Positions 44,979 to 55,338 of a stretch of 64,000 nucleotides of DNA are shown here, piece by piece. The stretch comes from Alteromonas lipotrueae. GTDB taxonomy: Bacteria; Pseudomonadota; Gammaproteobacteria; Enterobacterales; Alteromonadaceae. The DNA lies in contig NZ_JAESDI010000009.1 in assembly GCF_019249215.1 (NCBI RefSeq), positions 186,001-250,000 of the forward strand, in the 5' to 3' direction. The position numbers were made by a program, and so were the translations under genes. How positions within the stretch are numbered: position 1 is the first letter of the stretch; each line of letters starts with the position of its first letter. Below the pieces are notes generated by a model. It was not told the origin of the DNA and searched no databases. It worked only from the letters and a program-made list of their open reading frames with translations.

Positions 44979-47900
44979 ATGAAAAGAATGTTAATTAATG
45001 CAACTCAATTAGAAGAGTTGCGTGTTGCCCTTGTTGATGGGCAGCGTTTATACGATTTGGACATCGAAAGTCCTGGGCACGAACAGAAAAAAGCAAACAT
45101 TTACAAAGGTAAAATAACCCGCGTTGAGCCAAGCCTCGAAGCGGCATTCGTAGACTACGGCGCAGATCGCCACGGTTTCCTACCCCTCAAAGAAATTGCG
45201 CGCACTTACTTCCCTAAAGGCTACCGATTCGAAGGCCGCCCAAACATTAAAGATGTGATTAAGGAAGGCCAAGAAGTTATAGTTCAGATTGATAAAGAAG
45301 AACGTGGTCAAAAAGGCGCAGCGCTTACCACATTCTTATCACTAGCGGGTAGCTACTTAGTATTAATGCCAAACAACCCTCGTGCTGGTGGTATTTCTCG
45401 TCGTATCGAAGGTGATGAACGTACAGAGCTTAAAGAATCTTTGAACAAACTAGACCTGCCTGATGGCATGGGCTTAATCGTTCGTACCGCTGGCGTAGGC
45501 AAATCTTACGAAGAGTTAGAGTGGGATTTAAAAGTATTACTTACCCATTGGGAAGCTATTTCTAACGTTGCTGAAGAGCGTGAAGCCCCCTTCCTAATTC
45601 ACCAAGAAAGTAACGTTATTGTTCGTGCAATTCGTGACTATCTACGTCGTGATATTGGTGAAATATTAATTGATAAAACCAGCATCTATGAACAAGCATT
45701 GCAGCACATCCAACTTGTGCGCCCTGACTTTGCCAACCGCGTTAAGCTTTATCGTGGCGAAGTGCCTTTGTTCAGCCATTATCAAATTGAAAGCCAAATT
45801 GAGTCAGCCTTCCAACGTGAAGTTCGCTTGCCTTCTGGTGGTTCAATTGTTATCGATCCTACTGAAGCCCTTACCTCTATTGATATCAACTCTGCCCGTG
45901 CAACAAAAGGCGGTGATATTGAAGAAACAGCGTTCAATACTAACCTAGAAGCAGCGGACGAAATTGCCCGTCAATTACGTTTACGCGACTTAGGTGGCTT
46001 GGTCGTTATCGACTTTATCGATATGACCCCAGTGCGCCACCAACGTGAAGTTGAAAACCGCATGAAAGACGCGGTTCGCAGCGATCGTGCTCGTGTTCAA
46101 TTAGGCCGTATCTCTCGCTTTGGCTTGCTTGAAATGTCACGTCAGCGTTTACGCCCATCATTGGGTGATTCAGCACATCATGTGTGCCCTCGCTGTTCAG
46201 GTCACGGCACCATTCGTGGTACCGAGTCATTAGCACTTTCTATTTTGCGAATTCTTGAAGAAGAAAGCATTAAAGAAAACACAGGCCAAATTGAAGCGCA
46301 GCTACCTGTATCGGTAGCAACCTACTTGCTTAACGAAAAGCGCAAAGCGATTCAAAGCTTAGAAAAACGTCATGGTGTTAACTTACTGCTTATCCCTAAT
46401 GCCAACCTTGAAACACCTCACTATCAAGTCACTCGCCGCCGCCCAGATGATATTCTCGATGACGCAAGCTACGAAGTAGAGTTGATGCCTACGGTTGAAA
46501 CAGAAACTGAAACTACAGCGTCAGCGCCGGTTAAACGTGAAGAGCCAGCATTAAAAGGGTTAGTTGCTCCTTCAGCTGCGCCAGTTGTTGCGCCTAAAGC
46601 AGAAGTACCTGCGGCTAAAGCTGAAAGTTCACCATCACTATTTGCCCGTATTGGTAAATGGTTAGGTGATGTACTTGGCGGTGAAGACGAAAAAGCGAAA
46701 GCTGAAGCTGAAGCGAAAGAAAAAGAGAAACAGAAGCAGTCTGAAAGCCGAAACAATCGTGGTGGCAATCAGTCTCGCAACCGCAATGGTGATGATCGTC
46801 GTCGTAAACCACGAAAGAATACCCGTCGTAACCAGCCTCAAAACAAAGACGGCGAACAAGAACAGCGTACGCCACGTTCTGAGCAAGACGACAAGCCACG
46901 CGCAAGTAACAATAAAGGCCGTAAGCCTCGTAAACCTCGTGACGAAACTCAGAAGTCTAAGCAAGAGCAAAGCAGAAATAACGCGCAAGACGAAGCGCCT
47001 AAGACACAAGAAAGCAAGTCTCAAGATGCTAAGCCTCAAGAAGCGCAGAAGAAGCAAGAAGTGGCCGAGCGCCGCAAACGAAGAGACACTCGTCGCAGCG
47101 TACGTGTGAAAAAAGATGACAATACACAGTCAAATGAAGCACCGGCTAGCAAACCAGTAAAATCTCTTGCAGTTGATAAGCCTAATCCAGCTAAATCAGC
47201 GCCTGCTGAAGTAGAAGAAGTTAAGGCTACGCCAGTTCAGTCAACTGATACAACAGCAGTTTCTGAATCAACAGCGCCAGTAAAAGAAGCTTCTCAACCT
47301 GCTGACGTTAACTCGACCACTGAACAAGATGTTCAAACATCTTCTGAACAATCGAGTAACGACACTGATGAAAACGGTCAAAAACGTGAAAGCCGTGGTC
47401 GTTCACGCCGCTCTCCTCGTCATGTTCGTGCCGCTGGTCAGCGCCGCAAGAAAGAAGCGCAGCAGTCTAATGATGACAGCAGCGAATCAGTAAGCGAACA
47501 GCCAGCAGCAAACGTTGAAACTTCACCATCACAGGAAGCACCAGCGTCAACGACGTCTGCCGCCGACACTAGTGAACCAGCACCTCGTGCAGAAGATACG
47601 CAAGCAGCTATGCCTGGTAAACTTGAGGCAGACACTGCGCATACTCAAAATGAGAATGTACAGCCTGCTGCTGTTGATACAAGTGCCGATAAGGCTGAAG
47701 CGCCTTCTGGTAGTGATAATGCACCTGCGTCTAAAACAGAAGACACCCAAGCCAGCAAGCCTGGTGTATTGGCCCCGTCGGATGAAAATGCAGTGCCAGC
47801 AACAACAGAAACTGCAACAGCCAAGCCGGCGCCTGAAGTAGTTCAAGACGAAATGCAGTTCGAGCTAGCTTCACCTAAAAGTGAAGCGGACACGGCTAAG

Positions 47901-48290
47901 CCAGCTAAAGCTGAAGTAGCCCCTGCTCCTACCACTGAAGCTGCACCTAAACAGGTTGAAATTAACCTAGGTGAAGCGTCTGATAAAGCAGCAACGGAAA
48001 CAACTGAAAAGCCTGCGCCAAAAGCTAAGCCTAAGAAAGCGAAAGCTGTGATAACCAAGCCAATTATTACAGGCGCACCTGCAAGTAGCCGAGGCCGCAT
48101 TAATGCATCTGCGCCAATGGCAGCACCTGCATCAGTTGATGATGCTTTCAATGACGTAGCGCTTACCGCTAAGTCAGACGATAGCCGACCTACCGTGGTA
48201 GTATCGGGTAGAAGCGCAACTATTGCGAAAGCAAGCGCAGCGGCATCAGCCCCAACAACATTGCCAGCCAGTGTTGATGAAAACGCCTAG
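44979..48290 (+). CDS. rne: Ribonuclease E
   Basis: 1103 residues. Start [20 protein letters not shown] equals the E. coli start; a TTG-initiated extension from 44940 is unlikely. Catalytic N-terminal half: S1 domain ([20 protein letters not shown]), sensor/RNase H-like parts, DNase I-like site ([23 protein letters not shown]), and the Zn-link CPRC at 403-406. From about residue 510 it is low-complexity: basic arginine-rich RNA-binding stretches ([15 protein letters not shown]), then Ala/Glu/Pro-rich linker, and a C-terminal [16 protein letters not shown] that resembles the PNPase-binding tail. Scaffold of the degradosome, cutting mRNA and 9S rRNA. Confidence 0.97.
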   Translation: MKRMLINATQLEELRVALVDGQRLYDLDIESPGHEQKKANIYKGKITRVEPSLEAAFVDYGADRHGFLPLKEIARTYFPKGYRFEGRPNIKDVIKEGQEVIVQIDKEERGQKGAALTTFLSLAGSYLVLMPNNPRAGGISRRIEGDERTELKESLNKLDLPDGMGLIVRTAGVGKSYEELEWDLKVLLTHWEAISNVAEEREAPFLIHQESNVIVRAIRDYLRRDIGEILIDKTSIYEQALQHIQLVRPDFANRVKLYRGEVPLFSHYQIESQIESAFQREVRLPSGGSIVIDPTEALTSIDINSARATKGGDIEETAFNTNLEAADEIARQLRLRDLGGLVVIDFIDMTPVRHQREVENRMKDAVRSDRARVQLGRISRFGLLEMSRQRLRPSLGDSAHHVCPRCSGHGTIRGTESLALSILRILEEESIKENTGQIEAQLPVSVATYLLNEKRKAIQSLEKRHGVNLLLIPNANLETPHYQVTRRRPDDILDDASYEVELMPTVETETETTASAPVKREEPALKGLVAPSAAPVVAPKAEVPAAKAESSPSLFARIGKWLGDVLGGEDEKAKAEAEAKEKEKQKQSESRNNRGGNQSRNRNGDDRRRKPRKNTRRNQPQNKDGEQEQRTPRSEQDDKPRASNNKGRKPRKPRDETQKSKQEQSRNNAQDEAPKTQESKSQDAKPQEAQKKQEVAERRKRRDTRRSVRVKKDDNTQSNEAPASKPVKSLAVDKPNPAKSAPAEVEEVKATPVQSTDTTAVSESTAPVKEASQPADVNSTTEQDVQTSSEQSSNDTDENGQKRESRGRSRRSPRHVRAAGQRRKKEAQQSNDDSSESVSEQPAANVETSPSQEAPASTTSAADTSEPAPRAEDTQAAMPGKLEADTAHTQNENVQPAAVDTSADKAEAPSGSDNAPASKTEDTQASKPGVLAPSDENAVPATTETATAKPAPEVVQDEMQFELASPKSEADTAKPAKAEVAPAPTTEAAPKQVEINLGEASDKAATETTEKPAPKAKPKKAKAVITKPIITGAPASSRGRINASAPMAAPASVDDAFNDVALTAKSDDSRPTVVVSGRSATIAKASAAASAPTTLPASVDENA

Positions 48291-48377
48291 CGTGATTAAC
48301 ACCCCTAGTTACTGATAGCGATAGTTACTGTTGACTATCGTTATTACTAAGGACTAAGGTTGTTTAAACATTACAAG

Positions 48378-48402
48378 AAGCCGCTTAATTGCGGCTTTTT
48401 TA
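48378..48402 (+). terminator. Rho-independent terminator after rne
   Basis: AAGCCGC pairs with GCGGCTT over a TTAATT loop, followed by a T-run. It lies 88 bases after rne. Confidence 0.88.
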
Positions 48403-48439
48403 TTGGTCATTTGTATTGTTGAACTGTGGGAGTAAAGCG

Positions 48440-49519
48440 ATGGAAAAAGTTAAACCCAGCTTGATTGATTGGTTAGCAAGCACAACCAAAAAAGAAGTGC
48501 GCTCCCCAACGCTTATTCAGTCACTGTGGAGTGGTTATGGCGCATGCTTTCGTGCCACCCTGTTTGATAAAGCTGATAACACTTCAATGCCTGTGGTGGC
48601 GAAGTGCGTTCAACCTTCTGTTGAAATCAGCCACCCTAAGGGATGGCAAAGCAACACCAGTCACATTAGAAAATGCCGATCATTTGAGGTAGAACACTAC
48701 TTTTACACTCATTTGCAACCTAACACTAACGCAGACTGCTTAACCCCTATGTGCCTAGTATCAGCTAGCGGAACCAACGTACTTGAGAAGCCAGCTGCGA
48801 ATCTAGTTGCCAAAGAAACCGTCAGCGCCGCTAACAATGCAGAGCTTAAGAGTGAAAACAATAGCAATGCGCATATCTTAGTGATGAGCGACCTAGATGA
48901 CGCGGGATATACAAAGCGTGTAACCTCGCTGAGTGCAAAACAAGCGCATTCGGTATTGCGTTGGCTGGCAGCATTTCATGCTCGCTTCATGGGTATTGTT
49001 GACACAAATGTCTGGCCCGAAGGCACTTACTGGCATTTGAGTACACGACAAGATGAATGGCAAGCCATGGTAGATGGGCCTTTAAAACGGGAAGCTAGCA
49101 GGTTGTCGAGTCAGCTTTCATCGGCACGCTTTCAAACCTTATTACACGGCGACGCCAAGGTTGCGAACTTTTGCTTTACCCCCGACTTTAACCAATGCGG
49201 TGGTGTAGATTTTCAATACACTGGATTAGGAGTAGGAATGAAAGACGTTGCTTACTTCATTGGCAGCGCGTTAAGTGAAAGCAGCCAACGAACCCACACT
49301 ACTCACTGTTTGGATTATTATTTCGATTGCCTTCGCACAAAACTGATAGGCACACAGTATGAATCTCAACATCATGAAATAGAACAGGAATGGCGAGCGC
49401 TATATCCTATTGCCTGCGCTGATTTTAATCGTTTTTTAGCGGGTTGGAGTCCTGACCACTGGAAATTAAACGATGAATTAGCTCGGCAAACCAAAATAGC
49501 TTTGGCAACATTTATTTAA
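48440..49519 (+). CDS. Ecdysteroid-kinase-like (EcKL/CHK) phosphotransferase
   Basis: 359 residues from ATG 48440, with GGGAG upstream; the longest frame starts at 48389. Protein-kinase-like fold of the aminoglycoside phosphotransferase superfamily. Lys in VVAKCVQPS, catalytic loop LLHGDAKVANFCF and metal motif VDFQYTGLGVGMKDVAYFI (DFG-equivalent). The HGDxxxxN...DFQ pattern matches the EcKL/DUF1679 branch. It phosphorylates hydroxyls of small molecules; substrate unknown. Its stop overlaps by four bases the stop of the convergent TetR gene. Confidence 0.75.
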   Translation: MEKVKPSLIDWLASTTKKEVRSPTLIQSLWSGYGACFRATLFDKADNTSMPVVAKCVQPSVEISHPKGWQSNTSHIRKCRSFEVEHYFYTHLQPNTNADCLTPMCLVSASGTNVLEKPAANLVAKETVSAANNAELKSENNSNAHILVMSDLDDAGYTKRVTSLSAKQAHSVLRWLAAFHARFMGIVDTNVWPEGTYWHLSTRQDEWQAMVDGPLKREASRLSSQLSSARFQTLLHGDAKVANFCFTPDFNQCGGVDFQYTGLGVGMKDVAYFIGSALSESSQRTHTTHCLDYYFDCLRTKLIGTQYESQHHEIEQEWRALYPIACADFNRFLAGWSPDHWKLNDELARQTKIALATFI

Positions 49520-50091
49520 TGATTTTCCCAAGGCAACCAGTGTAAAGACAGCCTGAGGCTTTCAAGCACATCGGCCTCATTTGGCTGCTGATATCCGTAA
49601 ACCCGAATACCGAAAATAGCCATCATGACCGACGTGGCATACACCTCACTCAGCGCTTCACCGTATTCGCTGGCAATCGCCAGTTTGTACTGCGCTTTAG
49701 TACGGCTTAAGTAGTCTCCAGCAAGCTTAGCGAGCTTAGGCTCCGTACTGGTAAGTTCTAATTGGGTTTTAATGATAAAGCAGCTTGCGTAGTCTTTCTT
49801 CCCTCTTGCTGCCACCATGTCGGTCAGCAGCATAACAATGCCCTTGCCTGTGCCATGTGACATTACAAGCTTCATTTTGTCAGCGCTTCGCTGTGCGTAA
49901 CGTTCCAAACTGGCAATAAACAGCTGTTCTTTATTTCCAAAGCTATTGTATAAGCTACCAGGTTTTAACCCTGTGCTAGCAGTGACATCTTGCATCGATG
50001 TGCCATGGTAGCCTTGCTGCCAAAACAGCATAATCGTTTTATCCAGAATACTGTCTTTATCAAATTGCGCTCTAGCCATCACAGTCGCCAT
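49516..50091 (-). CDS. TetR/AcrR family transcriptional regulator
   Basis: 191 residues; a second ATG at 50079 is possible. N-terminal helix-turn-helix in KTIMLFWQQGYHGTSMQDVTAS and GLKPGSLYNSFGNKEQLF. The C-terminal ligand-binding half is of the AcuR/DhaR-like kind (SCFIIKTQLELTSTEPKLAKL). Divergent from the exported HAD gene at 50284, its probable target. Confidence 0.88.
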   Translation of the reverse strand: MATVMARAQFDKDSILDKTIMLFWQQGYHGTSMQDVTASTGLKPGSLYNSFGNKEQLFIASLERYAQRSADKMKLVMSHGTGKGIVMLLTDMVAARGKKDYASCFIIKTQLELTSTEPKLAKLAGDYLSRTKAQYKLAIASEYGEALSEVYATSVMMAIFGIRVYGYQQPNEADVLESLRLSLHWLPWENH

Positions 50092-50283
50092 TTTTTTCTT
50101 ATGCTTTACTTATTTACATAATAGCAATTTTGAACAAACACTCAAAAAGTTATTGAACCCTACTGCAAACTCCTTTATCGTTTTGAACAATCATTCAAAA
50201 TATGAAAGTCTATTTTTAGACCATCGGTTAAACCCACTCGTATTATTCGCTCACTTATCTTGCTCATTAGAAGAGGACACCTT

Positions 50284-51057
50284 ATGAAACGATTTATTAC
50301 TGCAGTACTACTCACACTGCCGTTATTTTCAACCTATGCCCAACAGCAGGCAGACAGCACTATGAAGACGGCTCAACCTTCTGCCCCAAAAGTTATTTTC
50401 TTCGATGTGAATGAAACCCTGCTAGACCTGACTGCAATGCGAAGCTCAGTGGGAGAAGCATTAGGCGGGCGTAATGAATTACTCCCTTTGTGGTTTTCAA
50501 CCATGTTGCATCACTCATTGGTAGACTCTACCACCCAACGTTTTCACACTTTCGGTGAAATTGGTGTGGCGTCATTGCTAATGGTGGCTGAAATAGAAGG
50601 CATCTCGCTTACTCAAGAACAAGCGAAAACGGCCATTGTTACCCCACTTCGCAGTTTGCCACCACACCCAGATGTACGCAGTGGTTTACAAGCGTTAAAA
50701 GACAAAGGGTATACACTGGTAAGCTTGACCAACTCTTCAAACAAAGGCGTTTATACCCAGTTTAAAAACGCTAACTTACTGGATTTTTTTGAACACCGCT
50801 TAAGTGTTGAAGATATCAACCTATACAAACCTGATCTTCGCACTTACGCATGGGCCGCTGAAAAAATGGGGGTTAAACCCGAAGATGCGATGCTAGTTGC
50901 TGCACATGGTTGGGATATTGCTGGCGCTAAACAAGCCGGTTGGCAAGCCGCCTTTATTGCCCGCCCTGGAAAGGTATTGTATCCACTGGCTATTGCACCC
51001 GATTACAACGTAAATGACCTTAACGAATTGGTAGATATGCTACCTAAGCAACAATAA
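50284..51057 (+). CDS. Haloacid dehalogenase type II-like hydrolase with signal peptide
   Basis: 257 residues from an ATG with GAGGA six bases upstream. The N-terminus RFITAVLLTLPLFSTYAQQQ is a Sec signal with cleavage likely after TYA. The mature part is a type II (L-2-haloacid dehalogenase) HAD: FFDVNETLLDL with the nucleophile Asp, SLTNSS (Ser/Asn), INLYKPDLRTY (Lys) and VAAHGWDIAGAKQAGW (Asp). Family enzymes are normally cytosolic; export would place activity in the periplasm. Function as dehalogenase or phosphatase-like enzyme is not proven. Divergent TetR regulator upstream. Confidence 0.82.
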   Translation: MKRFITAVLLTLPLFSTYAQQQADSTMKTAQPSAPKVIFFDVNETLLDLTAMRSSVGEALGGRNELLPLWFSTMLHHSLVDSTTQRFHTFGEIGVASLLMVAEIEGISLTQEQAKTAIVTPLRSLPPHPDVRSGLQALKDKGYTLVSLTNSSNKGVYTQFKNANLLDFFEHRLSVEDINLYKPDLRTYAWAAEKMGVKPEDAMLVAAHGWDIAGAKQAGWQAAFIARPGKVLYPLAIAPDYNVNDLNELVDMLPKQQ

Positions 51058-51069
51058 TTACCGGTTATT

Positions 51070-51095
51070 TTAGGGCGGGTGTTTACCCGCCCTAA
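51070..51095. terminator. Hairpin terminator, probably bidirectional
   Basis: TTAGGGCGGGT and ACCCGCCCTAA form an 11-pair stem with a GTTT loop between the convergent HAD and elaA genes. The T-run is weak on both sides. Confidence 0.6.
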
Positions 51096-51132
51096 TTAAC
51101 TACTCGCCCTAATTACCCAAGCCATACTTGAA

Positions 51133-51591
51133 TCAAACTACTGCGTTACGCTTCATGTCCACATGGGGGATATCATCTTCTAGATACACTTGAGATGTTT
51201 GCACAAAACCAAACTTTCGATAAAACGCTAACAGGTATTCTTGTGCACCAATTTCAATATCCTCTTTCGGCCACAGGTTTTCACACTGCTTTATCGCCTC
51301 AGTTAACAAGCTTATACCCGCACCATTGCCTCTGAAGTCAGCATGGGTAGCCACTCTGCCAATGCTTACCCCAGGATAACTCACCCCCGCAGGGATCAAA
51401 CGGGCATAAGCGACTAGTTTGTCGTTAGTAAAGCCCAACAAATGCCGCGTATCGCTATGTCTGTCTTTTTCATCAAGCTCAGGGTATGGGCACGTTTGTT
51501 CTACTACAAATACATCAACTCGCAGTTTCATAAGCTCGAACAACTGATGGGTATTGAGCTGACTAAATGTTAATACTTTCCAAGAAATCAT
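51133..51591 (-). CDS. elaA: GNAT acetyltransferase, ElaA-like
   Basis: 152 residues. ELMKLRVDVFVVEQTCPYPELDEKD is the ElaA hallmark, followed by the acetyl-CoA loop SIGRVATHADFRGNGAGISLL. The C-terminal YLLAFYRKFGF is GNAT motif B. Acetyl acceptor unknown. Confidence 0.88.
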   Translation of the reverse strand: MISWKVLTFSQLNTHQLFELMKLRVDVFVVEQTCPYPELDEKDRHSDTRHLLGFTNDKLVAYARLIPAGVSYPGVSIGRVATHADFRGNGAGISLLTEAIKQCENLWPKEDIEIGAQEYLLAFYRKFGFVQTSQVYLEDDIPHVDMKRNAVV

Positions 51592-51756
51592 AAGGCTGGT
51601 TATTTACTCTTTATTTATGGGGCTAGTTTTATCAAACCTGTATGAAGATAGCACTAAAAAATGAACGGTTGAATCAATGAACCAAATGGAATTTGAACCG
51701 TCATAACAAATACCTGTTAGCCACGAGTGTGGCACTTCTCTTCGCAAAGGTAATTT

Positions 51757-51990
51757 ATGTTTAATCGCAAACTCGCATCCCTCGCGGTAGTGGCAACGGT
51801 ATTGCCGTTTTTATTCGCTTGCACGTCGCAAGATTTGTACGAAGCTACGCAAGAGAACCGCCTTCAAGAATGCCGTAAACTTTATGGCGCACAACGAGAA
51901 GAGTGCGAAGCTCAGTATCAAAAAAGTTATGACACCTACGAACGAGAAAGAAACGAAGTCATTAATGAGGGTATTAACCAGGGTAAGTAA
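51757..51990 (+). CDS. Small lipoprotein of unknown function
   Basis: 77 residues. Lipoprotein signal VVATVLPFLFACTSQ gives a lipidated Cys at about 22. The mature 55 residues are charged and helical (LQECRKLYGAQREECEAQYQKSYDTYERER) with two cysteines seven to eight apart, which could form a disulfide. AAAGG precedes the ATG. Likely outer-membrane or periplasm-facing; no known family identified. Confidence 0.7.
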   Translation: MFNRKLASLAVVATVLPFLFACTSQDLYEATQENRLQECRKLYGAQREECEAQYQKSYDTYERERNEVINEGINQGK

Positions 51991-52091
51991 AAGTAACGTA
52001 TCAATCGTTATTCAACGTTTAGGTACAACGCTTTTAAAAAGCGTGATTCGGAGCTCGTATTAACAGCTTGCTGAACGGATTGTTGCACAGC

Positions 52092-53015
52092 TTATTTAAT
52101 ATTAGCGTGAGAATACGAATTCAAGTACACATCTTTTGTTAGTGTATTTTTGACATATTCCACGAATTTCTTCACTTTTTCTAGGTTATGACGCCCTTCA
52201 AGACTGACTACTTGTATAGGTAGTTTTTCATCGTTAAATTCATCTAACACACTGACTAATTCGCCCTTTTCTATTGCATCCGCTACTTGATAAGACATCA
52301 GGCGCGTGATGCCTAGCCCAGATTTTGCGGCGCTAATTGTCGAACGATTTTGATTACATTCAAATCTAGGCTGTAAACGGATGGCTACCGTTTTACCATT
52401 ACGTTTGAAATTCCACACCGGCGGCTCCTTGAAGTCACTCGGGTACAGCAAAGTATGATGTTTTAAATCTTCCGGTGTTTTTAGGTTTGGTGCATTAGCT
52501 AAATAGTCTGGCGATGCTACCGTTACCTTTCTTACGTACCCCACAGTAGTGGCATATAATCCAGAGTCTTTCGGCTTACTAATTCTTATTGCCACATCAA
52601 TTTTTGTATCGAGTAGATCAACAATGTTGTCGTACATATAGCCATGCACATTTACTTCAGGAAAGTCTCGTAAAAACTGAGCAATGATAGGTGTAATGTA
52701 AAGCTCACCAAATAACACGGGCGCCGTTACACTCAGCGTACCCTTTGGCAATAACTGAACACCCGCAATTGCAGCTTCACTTTGTGCTATGTCTGCCAAT
52801 ATTCTCTGTACGTCATTAAGGTATTGTATGCCCGCTTCGGTTAATCGAATACGACGAGTTGTACGATGGAACAATCGCGTGTTCAACTGTGCTTCTAAAG
52901 TAGCGATAGCCCGCGTTACCGCCGGAGCCGACATCGACAATTGCTCGGCAGCGCTTACAAAACTGCCAAGCTTGGCTGCTTCCGCAAACACTGACATTGC
53001 TTGTATTCTATCCAT
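52092..53015 (-). CDS. LysR family transcriptional regulator
   Basis: 307 residues. N-terminal HTH (AMSVFAEAAKLGSFVSAAEQ; TRAIATLEAQLNTRLFHRTTR), then the periplasmic-binding-like effector domain of the CrgA/DmlR subgroup (GTLSVTAPVLFGELYI). Divergent from the DUF1348-GST-PPOX operon starting at 53169, whose promoter it probably controls. Confidence 0.92.
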   Translation of the reverse strand: MDRIQAMSVFAEAAKLGSFVSAAEQLSMSAPAVTRAIATLEAQLNTRLFHRTTRRIRLTEAGIQYLNDVQRILADIAQSEAAIAGVQLLPKGTLSVTAPVLFGELYITPIIAQFLRDFPEVNVHGYMYDNIVDLLDTKIDVAIRISKPKDSGLYATTVGYVRKVTVASPDYLANAPNLKTPEDLKHHTLLYPSDFKEPPVWNFKRNGKTVAIRLQPRFECNQNRSTISAAKSGLGITRLMSYQVADAIEKGELVSVLDEFNDEKLPIQVVSLEGRHNLEKVKKFVEYVKNTLTKDVYLNSYSHANIK

Positions 53016-53168
53016 ACCGAGTCGCTTTACTCATTCCTAATGGGGTTTACCAACTATTCTACACTTTTATTATTTCAAATAATGAAATTATAAATTTCAA
53101 AATTGAGTAATTATTTATTTTTAGCAAGCAATCATACTCACTGCAATATAAATAAACAGGATGAGCTT

Positions 53169-53630
53169 ATGAGACCTCCACTTCCCCCTTTTACCAAAGA
53201 AACTGCTATTGAAAAAATTCGCCTGGCTGAAGATGCTTGGAATAGTCGTTCTCCTGTGCGAGTAGCTGCAGCGTACACGGCTGATTGTCAGTGGCGAAAT
53301 CGTGCTGAGTTTATTACCGGAACGGCTCAAATCGAGGCTTTTTTAACACGAAAATGGGCCAGAGAACTTAACTATAAATTGGTAAAAGCGCTGTGGGCGC
53401 ATACTGAAAATCGTATTGCTGTTCGCTTTGCTTATGAGTTTCAAGATGAAACAGGTCAATGGTTTAGGGCTTATGGCAACGAAAACTGGGAGTTTAATCC
53501 GGAAGGCTTAATGCAGCGTCGCATAGCCAGTATTAACGACCACCCTATCAATGCCAATGAACGTAAACTGACTTGGGAAGGCGATAGCCGTCCAGATGAC
53601 TTTCCAAGCCTTACAGAACTTGATTTATAA
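53169..53630 (+). CDS. DUF1348 (NTF2-like fold) protein
   Basis: 153 residues from an ATG with AGGA seven bases upstream. The longer frame from 53103 has no support. [25 protein letters not shown] and [15 protein letters not shown], then [23 protein letters not shown], are the DUF1348 hallmarks. NTF2-like cone fold with a pocket that could bind or isomerise a small molecule. First gene of a three-gene operon with a GST and a PPOX protein. Confidence 0.85.
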   Translation: MRPPLPPFTKETAIEKIRLAEDAWNSRSPVRVAAAYTADCQWRNRAEFITGTAQIEAFLTRKWARELNYKLVKALWAHTENRIAVRFAYEFQDETGQWFRAYGNENWEFNPEGLMQRRIASINDHPINANERKLTWEGDSRPDDFPSLTELDL

Positions 53631-53641
53631 GGAGAGTGTTG

Positions 53642-54313
53642 ATGACTTCATTACCGAAAAATGCCCCAAATAGCACAATGAAAGACGCACCTATTATTCA
53701 CTATCGAAACCCAAAATCTGGGCATTGTCATAAAGTGGAATTGTTTATGTCGCTGCTCGGTATTAGCTACATTAATCACGAACTTGATATGGTTAACGGC
53801 GCGCACAAATCGGCCGACTTTATTACCAAGAACCCTTTCGGGCAGGTACCAGTGATTGTTGATGGTGAACACACAGTGTCAGACTCCAACGCTATTATTG
53901 TCTATTTAGCAGATACTTACGGCAGTATTTATCCTTGGATGGGGGCGACACCTATTGAAAAGGCCCGTGTACAACGCTGGCTTTCAGTGGCTTCAGGTGA
54001 GCTTGCCAAAGGCCCAGCCGCACTTCGTCTTGAGTATGTATTTGGTGCCAATATTGATGTAGCCAGCGCATTAGCAATAACTGAAACCTTGCTAAAAGTG
54101 ATGGAAGATACTTTATCCGACACCAAATCATACTTGGCTACCGACTCGCTGACGCTTGGGGATATTGCCATGTACAGTTACATAGCCCATGCACCTGAAG
54201 GGGGTGTTTCGTTGCAACCCTACCCCGCTATTCGCGCTTGGGTTAACCGCATTGAATCGCTAGCTAATTTCATTCCTATGGCCAGGTCTCCCATAGTGGA
54301 ATGGAGGCTGTAG
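53642..54313 (+). CDS. Glutathione S-transferase
   Basis: 223 residues from an ATG with GGAG upstream. Thioredoxin-like N-terminal domain (IIHYRNPKSGHCHKVELFMSLLG; NPFGQVPVIVDGEHTVSDSNAIIVYLA with cis-Pro and SDSNAI glutathione contacts) and an alpha-helical C-terminal domain (GDIAMYSYIAHAPEGG). The serine or cysteine near SGHCHK may be the activating residue. Eleven bases after the DUF1348 gene. Confidence 0.9.
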   Translation: MTSLPKNAPNSTMKDAPIIHYRNPKSGHCHKVELFMSLLGISYINHELDMVNGAHKSADFITKNPFGQVPVIVDGEHTVSDSNAIIVYLADTYGSIYPWMGATPIEKARVQRWLSVASGELAKGPAALRLEYVFGANIDVASALAITETLLKVMEDTLSDTKSYLATDSLTLGDIAMYSYIAHAPEGGVSLQPYPAIRAWVNRIESLANFIPMARSPIVEWRL

Positions 54314-54321
54314 GGTTTGTT

Positions 54322-55338
54322 ATGAGCAGCGCTAATACTAGTAATGCGAGTGTCTTTCATACTGAGGAATATCGCATTCAGCAACGCTTAGGCGTTGCTG
54401 AGCGTATGAATGAGCAGATGAAAGGCTTCATACGCCCTTTTATGCCAGCGCAGCACCGCGCGTTCTTTTGCAGTAGCCCATTTATGATGGCTGGTCTTGT
54501 AGATAGCCAGGGTCATCCTTGGGCTATACCGCTTTGGGGTGACCATACCACTGTTGACGACCACCACTATATTCAGTCGCCATCACCCACTCAGCTTTCA
54601 CTTGCCTTAAACGATAATGTAACTTGGTTAATTAATGATGTCGCATTGTTAGATGTTAATACTGGCAGTAAAATTGCGCTACTTGGGTTACAGCTCAGCA
54701 CCCGCCGCCGTAATAGGCTCAACGGACTAATAATGCACAACTGGGGTGGCGTAATACGCGTGCAAGTAGAGCAAAGTTATGGAAACTGCCCTCAGTATAT
54801 TCACCCTCGAGATACCTTGCACCGTGATGTTGCGCCTACACTGGCTGCCAGCTCAAGCACGAATTCAAACGTTAAGGCTCAGTATGTGCAATCTAATGGG
54901 TTAATGAAGAAAGATGTTTTGCTAATCGCTCGGGCGGATACATTTTACATTGCCTCAAGGCACCATGACTTTACCGACGACCCTCGCCACGGACTGGATG
55001 TATCACATCGAGGCGGTAAGCCTGGCTTTATTTACGTAGATGACAGTAGCTTGTTGTTTCCTGACTTTAGTGGGAATAAGTTTTTTAATACTCTAGGCAA
55101 CATCGAATCAGATGGGCGGGTAGGTTTATGCTTTGTTGATGATAGCAATGGAGATATCTTGTTCGTTAATGGCAAAGCATCTATCTTGTGGTCTCACCCA
55201 AAACTGGAAGCGTTCGCTGGCGCGGAGCGGTTTGTACAAGTATCCATTCAAGACGTTACCCGGGTTTTTAGTCTTTACCCTTTCGAGCACCCTATCATTG
55301 AAAGGTCAATTAACACTGAGCATACCGGCGTGTGGTGA
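54322..55338 (+). CDS. Pyridoxamine 5'-phosphate oxidase-like FMN protein (two-domain)
   Basis: 338 residues from ATG 54322, immediately after the GST stop; an in-frame start at 54301 overlaps it. N-terminal half FFCSSPFMMAGLVDSQGHPWAIPLWG, C-terminal half with ADTFYIASRHHDFTDD, HRGGKPGFIYVDDSSLLFPDFSGNKFFNTLGNI and VGLCFVDDSNGDIL. The latter is a split-barrel flavin site of the general-stress type. Often linked to ferredoxin reductase fusions; here no such domain. With the GST it suggests detoxification or redox stress, regulated by the divergent LysR protein. Confidence 0.83.
   Translation: MSSANTSNASVFHTEEYRIQQRLGVAERMNEQMKGFIRPFMPAQHRAFFCSSPFMMAGLVDSQGHPWAIPLWGDHTTVDDHHYIQSPSPTQLSLALNDNVTWLINDVALLDVNTGSKIALLGLQLSTRRRNRLNGLIMHNWGGVIRVQVEQSYGNCPQYIHPRDTLHRDVAPTLAASSSTNSNVKAQYVQSNGLMKKDVLLIARADTFYIASRHHDFTDDPRHGLDVSHRGGKPGFIYVDDSSLLFPDFSGNKFFNTLGNIESDGRVGLCFVDDSNGDILFVNGKASILWSHPKLEAFAGAERFVQVSIQDVTRVFSLYPFEHPIIERSINTEHTGVW

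Noticed and set aside
46469-47846. Several long minus-strand and off-frame ORFs across the rne C-terminal half (e.g. 46662-47057, 47547-47846)
   Set aside because: They arise from the low-complexity Arg/Lys/Ala/Glu codons of RNase E; compositions are unnatural and no ribosome-binding sites precede them.
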